DNA of 64,000 nt, from assembly GCF_012271765.1 (NCBI RefSeq), contig NZ_VRKO01000005.1, forward strand, positions 1 to 64,000. The letters are read 5' to 3'. Every line of letters begins with the position of its first letter. Within the stretch, counting starts at the first letter, position 1. Under the pieces are notes generated by a model, which was not told the origin of the DNA, searched no databases, and was given only the letters and a program-made list of their open reading frames with translations. Made by a program: the position numbers and the translations under genes. Below are positions 30,739 through 40,018 of this stretch, piece after piece. This stretch comes from Erwinia rhapontici. Its GTDB lineage: Bacteria > Pseudomonadota > Gammaproteobacteria > Enterobacterales > Enterobacteriaceae.

Positions 30739-31671
30739 GTGAAAGCTCTAACAAGAAAAATTGCCCGTTTCGCCATTACCCTGCTGCTGGTGATCATCGC
30801 GATTGTCCTGATTTTCCGCGTCTGGGTGTTTTATACCGAATCCCCGTGGACGCGTGACGCCAAATTCACCGCTGATGTTGTGGCGATTGCGCCTGATGTC
30901 AGCGGCCTGATCACCGACGTTCGCGTCCGTGATAACCAGCTGGTGCAGAAAGACCAGGTGTTGTTCACCATCGACCAGCCGCGTTACCAGAAAGCGCTGG
31001 AAGAGGCGGAAGCGGATGTTGCCTACTACCAGGCGGTGCTGAGTGAAAAGCGCCGTGAAGCTGCGCGTCGTAATCAGCTAGGCATCTCGGCCATGTCGCG
31101 TGAAGCGATTGACCAGGCCAACAGTGATTATCAAACCACGGAACACCAGCTGGCGAAAGCCGTCGCCACCCGGGACCTGTCGAAGCTGGACCTGGAACGT
31201 ACCACGGTAAAAGCACCCGCAGCGGGCTGGATCACCAACCTGAATGTTTACACGGGTGAGTTTATTACCCGCGGTTCAACGTCGGTGGCGCTGGTGAAGC
31301 AGAACTCCTTCTATGTGCTGGCCTACCTGGAAGAGACCAAACTGGATGGCATCCGTCCGGGTTATCGTGTCGAAATTACACCGCTGGGCAGCAACCATGT
31401 CCTGCATGGCTCGGTCGACAGTGTGGCCGCTGGTGTAACCAACAGCAGCAGTACGGTTGATGGTAAAGGGATGGCGACGATTGACTCCAACCTTGAGTGG
31501 GTACGTCTGGCACAGCGTGTGCCGGTGCGAATTCACCTTGACCAGCAGCCGGGTAACCTCTATCCGTCGGGTACCACGGCGACCGTAGTGGTCACAGGCG
31601 CGCAAGACCGTCAGGATAAAGATATGTCACCGCTGATGAAGCTGATGCATCGCCTGCGCGAGTTTGGTTGA
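30739..31671 (+). CDS. aaeA: Aromatic acid efflux pump, membrane-fusion subunit
   Basis: This 310-residue HlyD-type membrane fusion protein bridges AaeB to the outer membrane in the p-hydroxybenzoate efflux pump. An N-terminal membrane anchor (about residues 10-30) is followed by a biotinyl-lipoyl-like half ([11 protein letters not shown]), an alpha-helical hairpin (about 90-145) and the second lipoyl half with the beta-barrel. The start is GTG at 30739 after GAGG. The longer frame with an upstream ATG at 30649 overlaps aaeX and is rejected. Length equals E. coli AaeA. Confidence 0.95.
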   Translation: MKALTRKIARFAITLLLVIIAIVLIFRVWVFYTESPWTRDAKFTADVVAIAPDVSGLITDVRVRDNQLVQKDQVLFTIDQPRYQKALEEAEADVAYYQAVLSEKRREAARRNQLGISAMSREAIDQANSDYQTTEHQLAKAVATRDLSKLDLERTTVKAPAAGWITNLNVYTGEFITRGSTSVALVKQNSFYVLAYLEETKLDGIRPGYRVEITPLGSNHVLHGSVDSVAAGVTNSSSTVDGKGMATIDSNLEWVRLAQRVPVRIHLDQQPGNLYPSGTTATVVVTGAQDRQDKDMSPLMKLMHRLREFG

Positions 31672-31681
31672 GGCGGGGCGA

Positions 31682-33643
31682 ATGATGCAGTGGTATCGTC
31701 TGCGCTTTCCCATCAAACTGACTTTTGCCATTTTACTGGCGCTGTTTGTCGGCTTTGAATTTAACCTGGAAACTCCGCGCTGGGCGGTGATGACGGCAGC
31801 TATCGTTGCCGGGGGCACCGCTTTTGCCGCCGGGGGCGACCCCTTCTCCGGTGCGTTGCGCCATCGCGGCATGTTGCGCATTATCGGCACCTTTATTGGC
31901 TGCATTGCTGCCGTGGTGATCATGGTGGCCACCATTCGTGCGCCCGTAGTGATGTTGTTGCTGTGCTGCATCTGGGCGGGTGTCTGCGTGTGGGTTTCTT
32001 CACTGATGAAGGTGGAAAACTCTTATGCACTGGGCCTGGCGGGCTACACCGCGCTGATTATCGTGGTCAGCGTGGATGCTAACGGCTCGCTGCTGCTGGC
32101 CCCGCAGTTTGCCGTTGAGCGCTGTAGTGAAATCATTATCGGTATTGTCTGCGCTATTCTGGCTGACATGCTGTTCTCACCGCGTTCGATTAAACAGGAT
32201 ATTGATCGGGAAATTGATGCTCTTCTGGTTGAGCAGTACCGGTTGATGCAGCTCTGCGTGTCACATGCGGACAAAGATGAGGTTGATAAATGCTGGGCGG
32301 GGCTGGTACGCCGCACCACCGCGCTGAACGGTATGCGCACCCATCTGATGATGGAGTCAGGGCGCTGGCAGAAAGTGGATCGCCGTCTGCGCGTATTGAA
32401 TACCCTGTCGCTGACGTTGATTACCCAGGCCTGTGAAACCTTCCTTATCCAGAACACCCGGCAAGAATATGTTCCTTCCCAGTTTCATCTGTTCTTCGAA
32501 AAGCCGGTTAATAATATTGCGGATATCCATAAGCGGATGAAAGTGATGCGCAGGGTGATTACCGCCAGCGGCAGTAAAAATACGCCGACGACCATTCGCA
32601 CCTGGGTGGGGGCGGCAAGTCGCTATCTGCTGCTGCTGAAAGGGATCCACACCAATAGCCGTATCAGCCGCATAGAAGAAGATCTCCTGAATGCGGAACC
32701 CGTAGTCAAAATGCGTTCGGCTGAAAACCGTCATGCGTTGGTTAACGGCTTACGTACGTTTGTCGCGATTGCCGTTGGTTCACTCTTCTGGCTGTGGACC
32801 GGTTGGACCTCCGGCAGCGGTGCGATGGTGATGCTGGCAGTGATTACCTCACTGGCGATGCGCACGCCCAACCCGCTCATGGTCGCCAAAGACTTTCTCT
32901 ACGGCATGATTGTCGCTATTCCTCTGGGGTCACTGTATTACATGGTGGTGATGCCAAATACCCAGCAAAGTATGCTGCTGTTATGCATCGCTCTGGGTAT
33001 CATCGCGTTTATCTGCGGCATTCTGATCCAGCGGCGGCAGATCGGTACGCTGGGGGCGCTGGTGGGGACCATTAATATCCTGACACTGGATAATCCGATG
33101 AAGTTTGAAGTCAGCTTGTTTCTCGACAGTGCGCTCGGCCAGGCGATCGGCTGCTTTGTTGCCTTGCTGGTGATCCTGCTGATACGCGATACCTCGAAAG
33201 CACGCGTCGGACGGACGCTACTTAATCGCCTGATGTATGCTGCGGTCTCTGCGCTGACGACTAACCCGGCACGGCGTAAAGAGAACCACTTGCCTGCGCT
33301 CTATCAGCAACTCTTTATGCTGCTGAATATCTTCCCCGGTGACATCGACAAATACCGGCTGGCGCTGACGCTGATCATTGGTCATCAACGTATGCGTGAT
33401 GCCGATGTGCCCGTAAATGCCGATCTCTCTGCGTTCCACAAGCAGATGCGCCATACCGCTGACCGGGTTATCTCCTCCAGCAGTGAAATTAAAAAACGCC
33501 ATTACTTTGAACGCTTGCTGGCAGAGTTTGAGATCTATCAGCAAAAGCTGGAACAGTATGACGCCCCGATCGGTGTGACCGAGCCGGTTGCACGACTGGC
33601 TGCGATGCTGAAAAAATATCAGAATACCCTGATCGAGATTTGA
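31682..33643 (+). CDS. aaeB: Aromatic acid efflux pump, inner-membrane subunit
   Basis: This 653-residue inner-membrane transporter of the aromatic acid exporter family (FUSC type) exports p-hydroxybenzoate and related acids. Two blocks of about five to six membrane segments (residues about 10-160 and 365-515) are each followed by a cytoplasmic domain, the family layout. The start is put at ATG 31682 behind GAGGCGGGGCG. The alternative ATG immediately after is equally possible, and an upstream TTG overlapping aaeA is less likely. A terminator follows. Confidence 0.94.
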   Translation: MMQWYRLRFPIKLTFAILLALFVGFEFNLETPRWAVMTAAIVAGGTAFAAGGDPFSGALRHRGMLRIIGTFIGCIAAVVIMVATIRAPVVMLLLCCIWAGVCVWVSSLMKVENSYALGLAGYTALIIVVSVDANGSLLLAPQFAVERCSEIIIGIVCAILADMLFSPRSIKQDIDREIDALLVEQYRLMQLCVSHADKDEVDKCWAGLVRRTTALNGMRTHLMMESGRWQKVDRRLRVLNTLSLTLITQACETFLIQNTRQEYVPSQFHLFFEKPVNNIADIHKRMKVMRRVITASGSKNTPTTIRTWVGAASRYLLLLKGIHTNSRISRIEEDLLNAEPVVKMRSAENRHALVNGLRTFVAIAVGSLFWLWTGWTSGSGAMVMLAVITSLAMRTPNPLMVAKDFLYGMIVAIPLGSLYYMVVMPNTQQSMLLLCIALGIIAFICGILIQRRQIGTLGALVGTINILTLDNPMKFEVSLFLDSALGQAIGCFVALLVILLIRDTSKARVGRTLLNRLMYAAVSALTTNPARRKENHLPALYQQLFMLLNIFPGDIDKYRLALTLIIGHQRMRDADVPVNADLSAFHKQMRHTADRVISSSSEIKKRHYFERLLAEFEIYQQKLEQYDAPIGVTEPVARLAAMLKKYQNTLIEI

Positions 33644-33650
33644 TCACCTC

Positions 33651-33679
33651 GCTGACAGCATCCGCTGTCAGCGCTTTTC
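33651..33679 (+). terminator. Terminator of the aaeXAB operon
   Basis: A 9-bp stem (GCTGACAGC with GCTGTCAGC, ATCC loop) is followed by GCTTTTCC. It lies 7 nt after the aaeB stop codon and closes the efflux operon before the aldehyde dehydrogenase gene. Confidence 0.8.
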
Positions 33680-33781
33680 CTTGCCTGATTCCTTTCTCTG
33701 ATGCCACTCCGTCATAAAACGACCGTCATTTGCCATCTATACTTATTGCCAGGCAAATGAAAACCGTATCAGGAGACAACG

Positions 33782-35236
33782 ATGGCCCTCTCAACGCTTA
33801 AGGATAACGAACTGTTTCAGACTGGCTTTCTGGTCAATGGCCGCTGGCAGCAGGCGACGAGCACCTTTGACGTGCTCAACCCCGCGACCGGGGAAGTGAT
33901 TGCTCAGGTGGCAAAAGCGGGCAAAACAGAAACTGAGCAGGCCATTGCGGCAGCGGCAGCGGCTTTCCCGGGCTGGCGTGCCCAGACCGCCAAACAACGC
34001 GCTGAAATTCTGCAACGCTGGTATCAGCTTATCCTTGAAAACAAAGCCTGGCTGGGGCGTCTGATGACCGCCGAACAGGGTAAACCATTAAAAGAGGCAG
34101 AGGGCGAGGTGGAGTATGCTGCCAGCTTCATTCAGTGGTTTGCTGAACAGGCGAAGCGTGCGAATGGTGAAATCATTCCTCCGGCAAAGCCGGGCAGCCG
34201 CATTCTTGCCACGCGTGAACCTGTTGGGGTGGTTGCCGCCATTACACCGTGGAATTTCCCCATGGCCATGCTGACTCGCAAACTGGGTCCGGCGCTGGCT
34301 GCTGGCTGTACCGGCGTGATCAAACCCGCTAATAACACGCCGCTTTCTGCCTTCGCCTTGCTGGCGCTGGCGAAAAAAGCGGGCGTGCCCGATGGCGTTC
34401 TGAATGCAGTCGCCGGCGATACGCAGGCGATCAGTGATGCCATTATGGCGAGCAATCAGGTGCGGAAAATCTCCTTTACCGGTTCCACACAAGTTGGCAA
34501 GTTGCTGATGCGCAATGCGGCCGAGACGCTGAAAAAGGTTTCAATGGAGCTGGGGGGCAACGCACCCTATATCGTCTTTGACGATGCGGATATTGATGCG
34601 GCGGTGAAAGGGGCGATTGCTAATAAATTCCGTAATGCCGGGCAGGTCTGCGTCAGCGTGAATCGCTTCTTTATCCATAACCGTGTTTACGATCGCTTCG
34701 TTAGTCAACTGGCGGAGGAAGTGAAAAAGCTGAAGGTGGGTAACGGAATGGAAGAGGGCGTGGTGATCGGGCCGCTAATAGACGCCTCCGCGCTTAAAAA
34801 AGTCGAAGAACATGTTAACGATGCCGTGGCACAAGGCGGCAGGCTGGTGACCGGTGGTGCGCGTCATGCGCTGGGGGGGAATTTCTGGCAACCCACCGTG
34901 ATTGCGGAAGCGAATGAAACCATGAAACTGGCCCATGAAGAGACCTTCGGTCCGGTGGCCGCGTGCTTCCGTTTTGATACGGAAGAAGAGGTCGTCCGCC
35001 GGGCGAATGATACCGAGTTTGGTCTGGCCGCCTACTTTTATACACAAAATCTGCAGCGGGTATTCCGCGTCTCTGCCGCGCTGGAAAGTGGCATGGTGGG
35101 AGTGAATGAGTGTGCGGTCTCTACTGAGTTGGCGCCGTTCGGTGGCGTCAAAGCCTCCGGTCTGGGGCGGGAAGGTTCGGTTCTGGGGCTTGAGGAGTTT
35201 ATGGAAGTCAAAGCCCTGCATATTGGTGGGCTGTAG
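33782..35236 (+). CDS. NAD(P)-dependent aldehyde dehydrogenase, GabD (succinate-semialdehyde) type
   Basis: This 484-residue cytoplasmic dehydrogenase oxidises an aldehyde, probably succinate semialdehyde, to the acid. It has the ALDH superfamily residues: Asn158 in TPWNFP, Lys181 in VIKPAN, general base Glu256 in MELGGN and catalytic Cys290 in FRNAGQVC. It aligns end to end with E. coli GabD. GabD has a second Cys two residues after the catalytic one; here that position is Ser, so the redox-switch disulfide of that type cannot form. It stands alone between aaeB and yhcO, where E. coli has no gene. The substrate is inferred from family only. Confidence 0.85.
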   Translation: MALSTLKDNELFQTGFLVNGRWQQATSTFDVLNPATGEVIAQVAKAGKTETEQAIAAAAAAFPGWRAQTAKQRAEILQRWYQLILENKAWLGRLMTAEQGKPLKEAEGEVEYAASFIQWFAEQAKRANGEIIPPAKPGSRILATREPVGVVAAITPWNFPMAMLTRKLGPALAAGCTGVIKPANNTPLSAFALLALAKKAGVPDGVLNAVAGDTQAISDAIMASNQVRKISFTGSTQVGKLLMRNAAETLKKVSMELGGNAPYIVFDDADIDAAVKGAIANKFRNAGQVCVSVNRFFIHNRVYDRFVSQLAEEVKKLKVGNGMEEGVVIGPLIDASALKKVEEHVNDAVAQGGRLVTGGARHALGGNFWQPTVIAEANETMKLAHEETFGPVAACFRFDTEEEVVRRANDTEFGLAAYFYTQNLQRVFRVSAALESGMVGVNECAVSTELAPFGGVKASGLGREGSVLGLEEFMEVKALHIGGL

Positions 35237-35273
35237 CCCTACGCCCGGTTGTGTGTCCTGCGGAGCAGCCAGC

Positions 35274-35543
35274 ATGAGAAAAGAGAGTTTCGATTTTAAT
35301 GTGATTGTCGACCAGGCGCATTTCTACCGCCAGTTCAGTGAACGGTTTGCATTAACGGCGAGTGTGATAAGCGATTTGGATAGCCTGTGGGATGCCATCA
35401 TTCAGCCGCAGGTGCCGCTACCGCTGGAGATTGAGTTTATCCATCTGGGAAGTGGTCAGAAACGACGATATGGCGCACTGATTTTGCTCTTTGATGAAGC
35501 GGAAGAGGAACTTGAGGGCCAGCTCCGCTTTAACGTCAGGTAA
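35274..35543 (+). CDS. yhcO: Barstar-family protein YhcO
   Basis: This 89-residue cytoplasmic protein belongs to the barstar (RNase inhibitor) fold. The conserved DLDSLWD motif and the [16 protein letters not shown] ending match E. coli YhcO. Barstar inhibits barnase-type ribonucleases in Bacillus. No barnase-like partner is visible nearby, so the target here is unknown. The start at 35274 is the only one giving the family length; it follows GGAGCAGCC. It lies 37 bp after the aldehyde dehydrogenase and may be cotranscribed. Confidence 0.9.
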   Translation: MRKESFDFNVIVDQAHFYRQFSERFALTASVISDLDSLWDAIIQPQVPLPLEIEFIHLGSGQKRRYGALILLFDEAEEELEGQLRFNVR

Positions 35544-35550
35544 AAAGGGC

Positions 35551-35577
35551 AAAAAAAGGGCCCCGGCGAACGGGGCC
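35551..35577 (-). terminator. Terminator of the leftmost yhcN-type gene
   Basis: On the minus strand GGCCCC-GTTCGCC-GGGGCC is followed by TTTTTTT. It lies 50 nt after the stop codon of the gene at 35626-35889 and in front of the convergent yhcO. The A-run preceding the stem makes it mainly a leftward terminator. Confidence 0.85.
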
Positions 35578-35625
35578 AAAAAGGTCGTCTGGCCTGCCCA
35601 TCATGGGCAGTGCATTGACGAGGAA

Positions 35626-35889
35626 TTACTTATAGAGCTCGGCGGTGGCGTGCCAGCTGTCCTGATTACGTGCTTCAATAATGCGATAAGCACTGGCACC
35701 TTCACGATCGGCTTTTTGTGACAGCTGCTGACGAATATCCGACGGTGTACCCGCCACGCCACTCAACGTAATTGTCCCCGCAGATTGCAGATTTTCAGCC
35801 TGTTGGCTGTTGACCAGCTGTGCAGCAGATGCGCCAAAGCTGACGACAGAAAACAGACCCAATGCAGCGATGGTTGTTTTAATTTTCAT
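35626..35889 (-). CDS. YhcN/BhsA-type DUF1471 periplasmic protein, copy 1
   Basis: This 87-residue protein is the left member of three tandem DUF1471 genes. A signal peptide (MKIKTTIAALGLFSVVSFGASA, about residues 1-22) precedes a small alpha/beta domain. That domain has the family run GVAGTPSDI and the ending HATAELYK. Relatives in E. coli (YhcN, BhsA, McbA) respond to acid, peroxide, metals or biofilm conditions. The start is set at 35889 behind GGAG; a longer frame of 9 more residues would hide the signal peptide. Which of the three is the true yhcN orthologue is not clear. Confidence 0.9.
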   Translation of the reverse strand: MKIKTTIAALGLFSVVSFGASAAQLVNSQQAENLQSAGTITLSGVAGTPSDIRQQLSQKADREGASAYRIIEARNQDSWHATAELYK

Positions 35890-35981
35890 GATTAATCTCC
35901 TCATTGTGACCAACAACCTGCGGATTCAACATCATGACCGCAGTCATGTCACGGATGGGTGCAGCAGCACCCGATACGGTG

Positions 35982-36251
35982 TTATTTATACAGTTCAGCG
36001 GTGGCGTGATAGTTACCGTCGTTACGTGCTTCGATGACACGGTAAGAGGTTGCGCCCTGCTGGTCCGCTTTCTCTGACAGCGCATGACGGATATCCATTG
36101 GCGTTCCGTCGATACCGCTGACGCTTACGGTGCCGACAGATTGCAGGTTCTGGCTGGCGACCTGCTCATTGGTCACCAGATTCGCGGCGCTGGCGCCGAA
36201 TGACAGAACAGAAGCAAGACTCAATGCAGCGATGGTAAAAGTGGTTTTCAT
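35982..36251 (-). CDS. YhcN/BhsA-type DUF1471 periplasmic protein, copy 2
   Basis: This 89-residue protein is the middle of three tandem paralogues. Its signal peptide ends at about residue 22 (FGASA) and the domain carries GIDGTPMDIRHALSEKA and YHATAELYK. It differs from its neighbours at many positions, so the duplication is not recent. Each gene has its own ribosome-binding site and an upstream gap of about 90-125 bp, which suggests separate promoters. Confidence 0.9.
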   Translation of the reverse strand: MKTTFTIAALSLASVLSFGASAANLVTNEQVASQNLQSVGTVSVSGIDGTPMDIRHALSEKADQQGATSYRVIEARNDGNYHATAELYK

Positions 36252-36376
36252 GATGATGACTCCAGAATTAGGGTTTCGCGGTAACCGAAAGGGCTTAAAA
36301 GCGTTTTTTATACTTGGGGTTACCGTATTTCATTAATTAATTAACTAATAAATAGACGTCCAGGTGACTGACTGAA

Positions 36377-36640
36377 TTATTTGTACAATTCCGCTGTCGC
36401 GTGCCAGTTACCGTTCTCATAGTCTTCGATAACGCGGTAAGCGCTGGCGCCTTTCTCAGTTGCTTTATTATTCAGAGCCTGATGGATATCCATCGGCGAT
36501 CCGGCGACACCGCTGACGCTAATGACGCCGATAGATTGCAGATTCTTAGCCTGATCGGCGTTAACAGATTCAGCGGCAAAAGAACCAAATGACAGCGCAG
36601 ATAACACGCTCAATGCAGCAATAGTAGTTTTAACGTTCAT
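36377..36640 (-). CDS. YhcN/BhsA-type DUF1471 periplasmic protein, copy 3
   Basis: This 87-residue protein is the right member of the tandem trio and the one next to argR, as yhcN is in E. coli. It has a signal peptide (MNVKTTIAALSVLSALSFGS), the motif GVAGSPMDIHQAL and the ending HATAELYK. The start at 36640 follows GAGGAAAAT; an upstream frame of 32 residues has no homology. Function is unknown beyond the stress-linked family role. Confidence 0.9.
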   Translation of the reverse strand: MNVKTTIAALSVLSALSFGSFAAESVNADQAKNLQSIGVISVSGVAGSPMDIHQALNNKATEKGASAYRVIEDYENGNWHATAELYK

Positions 36641-36984
36641 GATATTTTCCTCGTCAACTGTTTTTATCTTTTTACGTACTGTGATTTGCATCACGAAAAC
36701 AAGTATAGATCTAATAACGTAAAAAATTAATAGCACGCTAATAATTTTTTGTTGGGATTCTTCTGGCGTTATGGCATTTTTAATAACCAGCCGTTATAAA
36801 AAACGCTTATATTTTACCCGCCCCCTGTTAAATACGTGTAAAAACATCGCACTGCGTGACATTAGCGATTTGTGCGCTTATTAGGGGTTGATCACATTGC
36901 TGAAAGAATTTTTGGCAGTGGTAGCCGCAAGGAGCCGGGTGAGAAGGGAGTGGGATATTCTGCTGTTGGTTGTTTTATCAGGGA
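36641..36984. other. Intergenic region between yhcN copy 3 and the argR terminator
   Basis: About 340 bp of rather A/T-rich sequence hold no credible gene. The stretch upstream of copy 3 must contain its promoter (leftward). A 60-codon frame at 36872-37054 on the plus strand runs into the argR terminator, has no ribosome-binding site and no recognisable product, and is not annotated. Confidence 0.55.
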
Positions 36985-37014
36985 AATAAAAAAGGGCCGA
37001 TCAGTATCAGCCCT
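36985..37014 (-). terminator. Terminator of argR
   Basis: On the minus strand GGGCTGAT-ACTG-ATCGGCCC (one G-U pair) is followed by TTTTTTATTT. It lies about 55 nt after the argR stop codon. Confidence 0.88.
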
Positions 37015-37067
37015 AAGTAAAATGCATGGACAGCGGGTGTTGCCGCCAGGTTAACGCCAGTGGTGCC

Positions 37068-37541
<474 letters not shown>

Positions 37542-37604
37542 TTACCGATAAAAGGGGGTTATCAAGGGATACCCTCAGCGGGATATTACATTAATATGCA
37601 ATAA

Positions 37605-37622
37605 AATGAATGTTTATGCAAA
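37605..37622 (-). promoter_or_regulatory. Candidate ARG box upstream of argR
   Basis: TGAAT-GTTT-ATGCA resembles the ARG-box consensus TGAAT-N4-ATTCA with one mismatch in the right half. It lies 67 bp upstream of argR. A neighbouring A/T-rich stretch (TTAAT-ATGC-AATAA) is a poorer match with non-standard spacing, so only one box is proposed. Confidence 0.4.
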
Positions 37623-37735
37623 TGAGAAATCGGGCGCGGAGCCATTCAAGGCCGTCTCCGCAACAGTTTACCAAATTTTATCGGCGAAAAAAAACGTGCT
37701 GACGCCGTGCTGAAATGCGCACTTTGTGAACACTT

Positions 37736-37744
37736 TGTTATAAT
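37736..37744 (+). promoter_or_regulatory. Probable mdh promoter (extended -10)
   Basis: TGTTATAAT is a perfect extended -10 element (TG-N-TATAAT). It lies 113 bp upstream of the mdh start codon and implies a 5' leader of about 105 nt. No good -35 is present, which fits an extended -10 promoter that may depend on an activator. Confidence 0.6.
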
Positions 37745-37856
37745 GTTGAGGTTGTTCCACAACGCGCTAAAGGTGTAATGTAACGCCCAATCACGATGTA
37801 TTTGTATACTGATTTCCCGGCACATGTAATGTTCAAAAAATAATAAGGAGTTTAGG

Positions 37857-38792
37857 ATGAAAGTTGCGGTCCTCGGTGCAGCAGGTGGTATTGGTCAGGC
37901 TTTGGCCCTCCTGCTTAAAACTCAGCTTCCGGCAGGCTCAGAACTCTCCCTCTATGATATCGCTCCGGTTACCCCCGGTGTCGCGGTTGATTTAAGCCAT
38001 ATCCCTACAGCAGTCAAAATTGAAGGTTTCAGCGGTGAAGATGCGACTCCTGCGCTTAAGGGTGCTGACGTAGTGCTGATTTCTGCTGGTGTTGCACGTA
38101 AACCTGGTATGGATCGTTCAGATCTTTTCAACGTAAATGCCGGCATTGTGCGTAATCTGATTGAGCAGGTCGCCTCAACCAGCCCAAAAGCACTGATTGG
38201 TATCATCACAAACCCGGTCAATACCACGGTAGCGATTGCTGCTGAAGTGCTGAAGAAAGCAGGTGTTTACGACAAAAATAAACTTTTTGGTATCACGACC
38301 CTCGATATCATTCGTTCGAACACATTTGTTGCTGCCTTGAAAGGCAAGCAGCCTGAAGAACTCAATGTGCCGGTGGTTGGTGGACACTCCGGCGTGACGA
38401 TCCTGCCATTGCTGTCGCAGATCCCTGGCGTGACATTTACCGAGCAGGAAGCCGCTGAACTGACGAAACGTATTCAGAATGCGGGTACTGAAGTGGTCGA
38501 GGCAAAAGCGGGTGGCGGCTCTGCAACTTTGTCGATGGGCCACGCGGCTGCGGTCTTTGGTTTGTCTCTGGTGCGTGCTCTGAAAGGCGAAAGCAACATT
38601 GTTGAATGTGCTTATGTTGAAGGAGATGGCGAGTATGCGCGTTTCTTCTCACAGCCGTTGCTGCTGGGCAAAAACGGTATTGTCGAACGTCGTCCGATCG
38701 GTGCACTGAGTGCGTTTGAACAGCAGTCGCTGGATGGCATGCTGGACACGCTGAAGAAGGATATTACTCTCGGCGAAGAGTTCGTTAAGTAA
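37857..38792 (+). CDS. mdh: Malate dehydrogenase
   Basis: This 311-residue cytoplasmic TCA-cycle enzyme interconverts malate and oxaloacetate with NAD. The nucleotide loop GAAGGIGQ is at residues 8-14, substrate-binding Arg81, Arg87 and Arg153, and the catalytic pair Asp150/His177 (GGHSGV). All match E. coli Mdh. AAGGAG precedes the ATG. It is divergent from argR and convergent with degS. Confidence 0.99.
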   Translation: MKVAVLGAAGGIGQALALLLKTQLPAGSELSLYDIAPVTPGVAVDLSHIPTAVKIEGFSGEDATPALKGADVVLISAGVARKPGMDRSDLFNVNAGIVRNLIEQVASTSPKALIGIITNPVNTTVAIAAEVLKKAGVYDKNKLFGITTLDIIRSNTFVAALKGKQPEELNVPVVGGHSGVTILPLLSQIPGVTFTEQEAAELTKRIQNAGTEVVEAKAGGGSATLSMGHAAAVFGLSLVRALKGESNIVECAYVEGDGEYARFFSQPLLLGKNGIVERRPIGALSAFEQQSLDGMLDTLKKDITLGEEFVK

Positions 38793-38830
38793 CTTACCCC
38801 TTCATATATGGCACCCGTAACGGTGCTGTT

Positions 38831-38852
38831 CACCCCGGCTCTGTCCGGGGTG
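38831..38852. terminator. Hairpin between convergent mdh and degS
   Basis: The 8-bp stem CACCCCGG/CCGGGGTG with a 6-nt loop lies between the mdh and degS stop codons. It lacks a U-run on either side, so it may act with the weaker GCACC/GGTGC hairpin at 38811-38826 as a processing or pause structure. Confidence 0.5.
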
Positions 38853-38865
38853 GATGTCTGTCAAA

Positions 38866-39936
38866 CTACTGCGTCTGATTCTCTTCCGGGTATTCCTGAA
38901 CCGTGACTGGCAGCGTCATCTTTTTACCCTCACGGCTGATTTCTACGTTAATCACCGTTCCCGGGCGTATTTCCGCCACCTGATCCATCGTTTCCAGCGG
39001 TGAAGCCGCCTGAACGTTGTTGACCCGGGTAATCGTGTCATTGACATGAATACCGGCAATATCGGCGGGCCCACCAGCTTTAACATAGGTAACGACGATA
39101 CCCTGAAGCTGAGGGTGCTCTATTCCTGTCTCCAGCCCACTGGAGCGTCGGAATTCCTGGCCCGTGATACCGATATAGCCACGGATCACCCGACCATCGC
39201 GGATCAGCTTTTCCATCACCTTAGTCGCCAGTTTGGTGGGGATAGCAAACCCCAGCCCTTCCGGTGTTTCACCGTTGCTACTTTTATCAAACGATAGCGT
39301 ATTAATCCCCATCAGTTCACCCAGAGAATTAATCAGCGCACCGCCAGAGTTGCCACGGTTAATCGAGGCATCTGTTTGCAGGAAATCCTGATGACGGGAA
39401 GGGCTGAGGCCAACGCGCCCCGTGGCACCGATAATGCCCTGGGTGACGGTTTGTCCGATGTTGTAGGGGTTACCAATCGCCATTACCAGGTCGCCAACGT
39501 GTGCGACTCGTTGCGGGTTGATGGGGATCACCGGCAAACTGGAGGCATTGATTTTCAGCACGGCCAGGTCGGTCAGCGTATCTGACCCGACCAGCATGGC
39601 TTCAAAGGAGCGTCCATCCTGCAGATTAACGATAATCTGACTGGCATCATTAATCACATGTTTATTGGTCAGGATATAGCCACGAGGATCCATTATTACG
39701 CCTGAGCCCAGGACATCTGTTGAGCCGCTGGCGCTGTGGTTATAGACATAGACCACGGCAGGTGCCGCGCGGCGGACCCCGGCATTGTAACTGACAGGTT
39801 CTTCACTGGTGGTGCTGGTACTGGAGCTGGAGCGCGGCAACAGGTCGCCCCCAAGCCTGAGGCTCGGTACGGCTACCAGAAGAATACCGGCCACAATCAG
39901 GCCAAAGATCACTGAACGCAAAATTTTAAGAAACAT
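38866..39936 (-). CDS. degS: Site-1 stress protease DegS
   Basis: This 356-residue inner-membrane-anchored periplasmic serine protease senses misfolded outer-membrane proteins. It then cuts RseA to start the sigma-E response. One membrane anchor lies at about residues 5-25, followed by a trypsin-like domain with His93, Asp123 and Ser197 (GNSGGAL) and a single C-terminal PDZ domain. The start at 39936 (MFLKILRS) removes 14 unrelated residues from the longest frame. It lies 82 bp downstream of degQ in the same orientation. Confidence 0.96.
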   Translation of the reverse strand: MFLKILRSVIFGLIVAGILLVAVPSLRLGGDLLPRSSSSTSTTSEEPVSYNAGVRRAAPAVVYVYNHSASGSTDVLGSGVIMDPRGYILTNKHVINDASQIIVNLQDGRSFEAMLVGSDTLTDLAVLKINASSLPVIPINPQRVAHVGDLVMAIGNPYNIGQTVTQGIIGATGRVGLSPSRHQDFLQTDASINRGNSGGALINSLGELMGINTLSFDKSSNGETPEGLGFAIPTKLATKVMEKLIRDGRVIRGYIGITGQEFRRSSGLETGIEHPQLQGIVVTYVKAGGPADIAGIHVNDTITRVNNVQAASPLETMDQVAEIRPGTVINVEISREGKKMTLPVTVQEYPEENQTQ

Positions 39937-40018
39937 GGTCTTAAGCGGTGAATGAAAGAACGACTGGCAGAATAGCATGAGTTACGCAGACACAGTAGCC
40001 CGTGTCTGCGCAAGAGGG

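Noticed and set aside
36872-37054. 60-codon frame between yhcN copy 3 and argR
   Set aside because: It runs through the argR terminator, lacks a ribosome-binding site and encodes nothing recognisable.
37588-37604. Second ARG box next to the candidate at 37605
   Set aside because: Three mismatches and a centre distance of 16 bp do not fit the usual paired ARG-box geometry.
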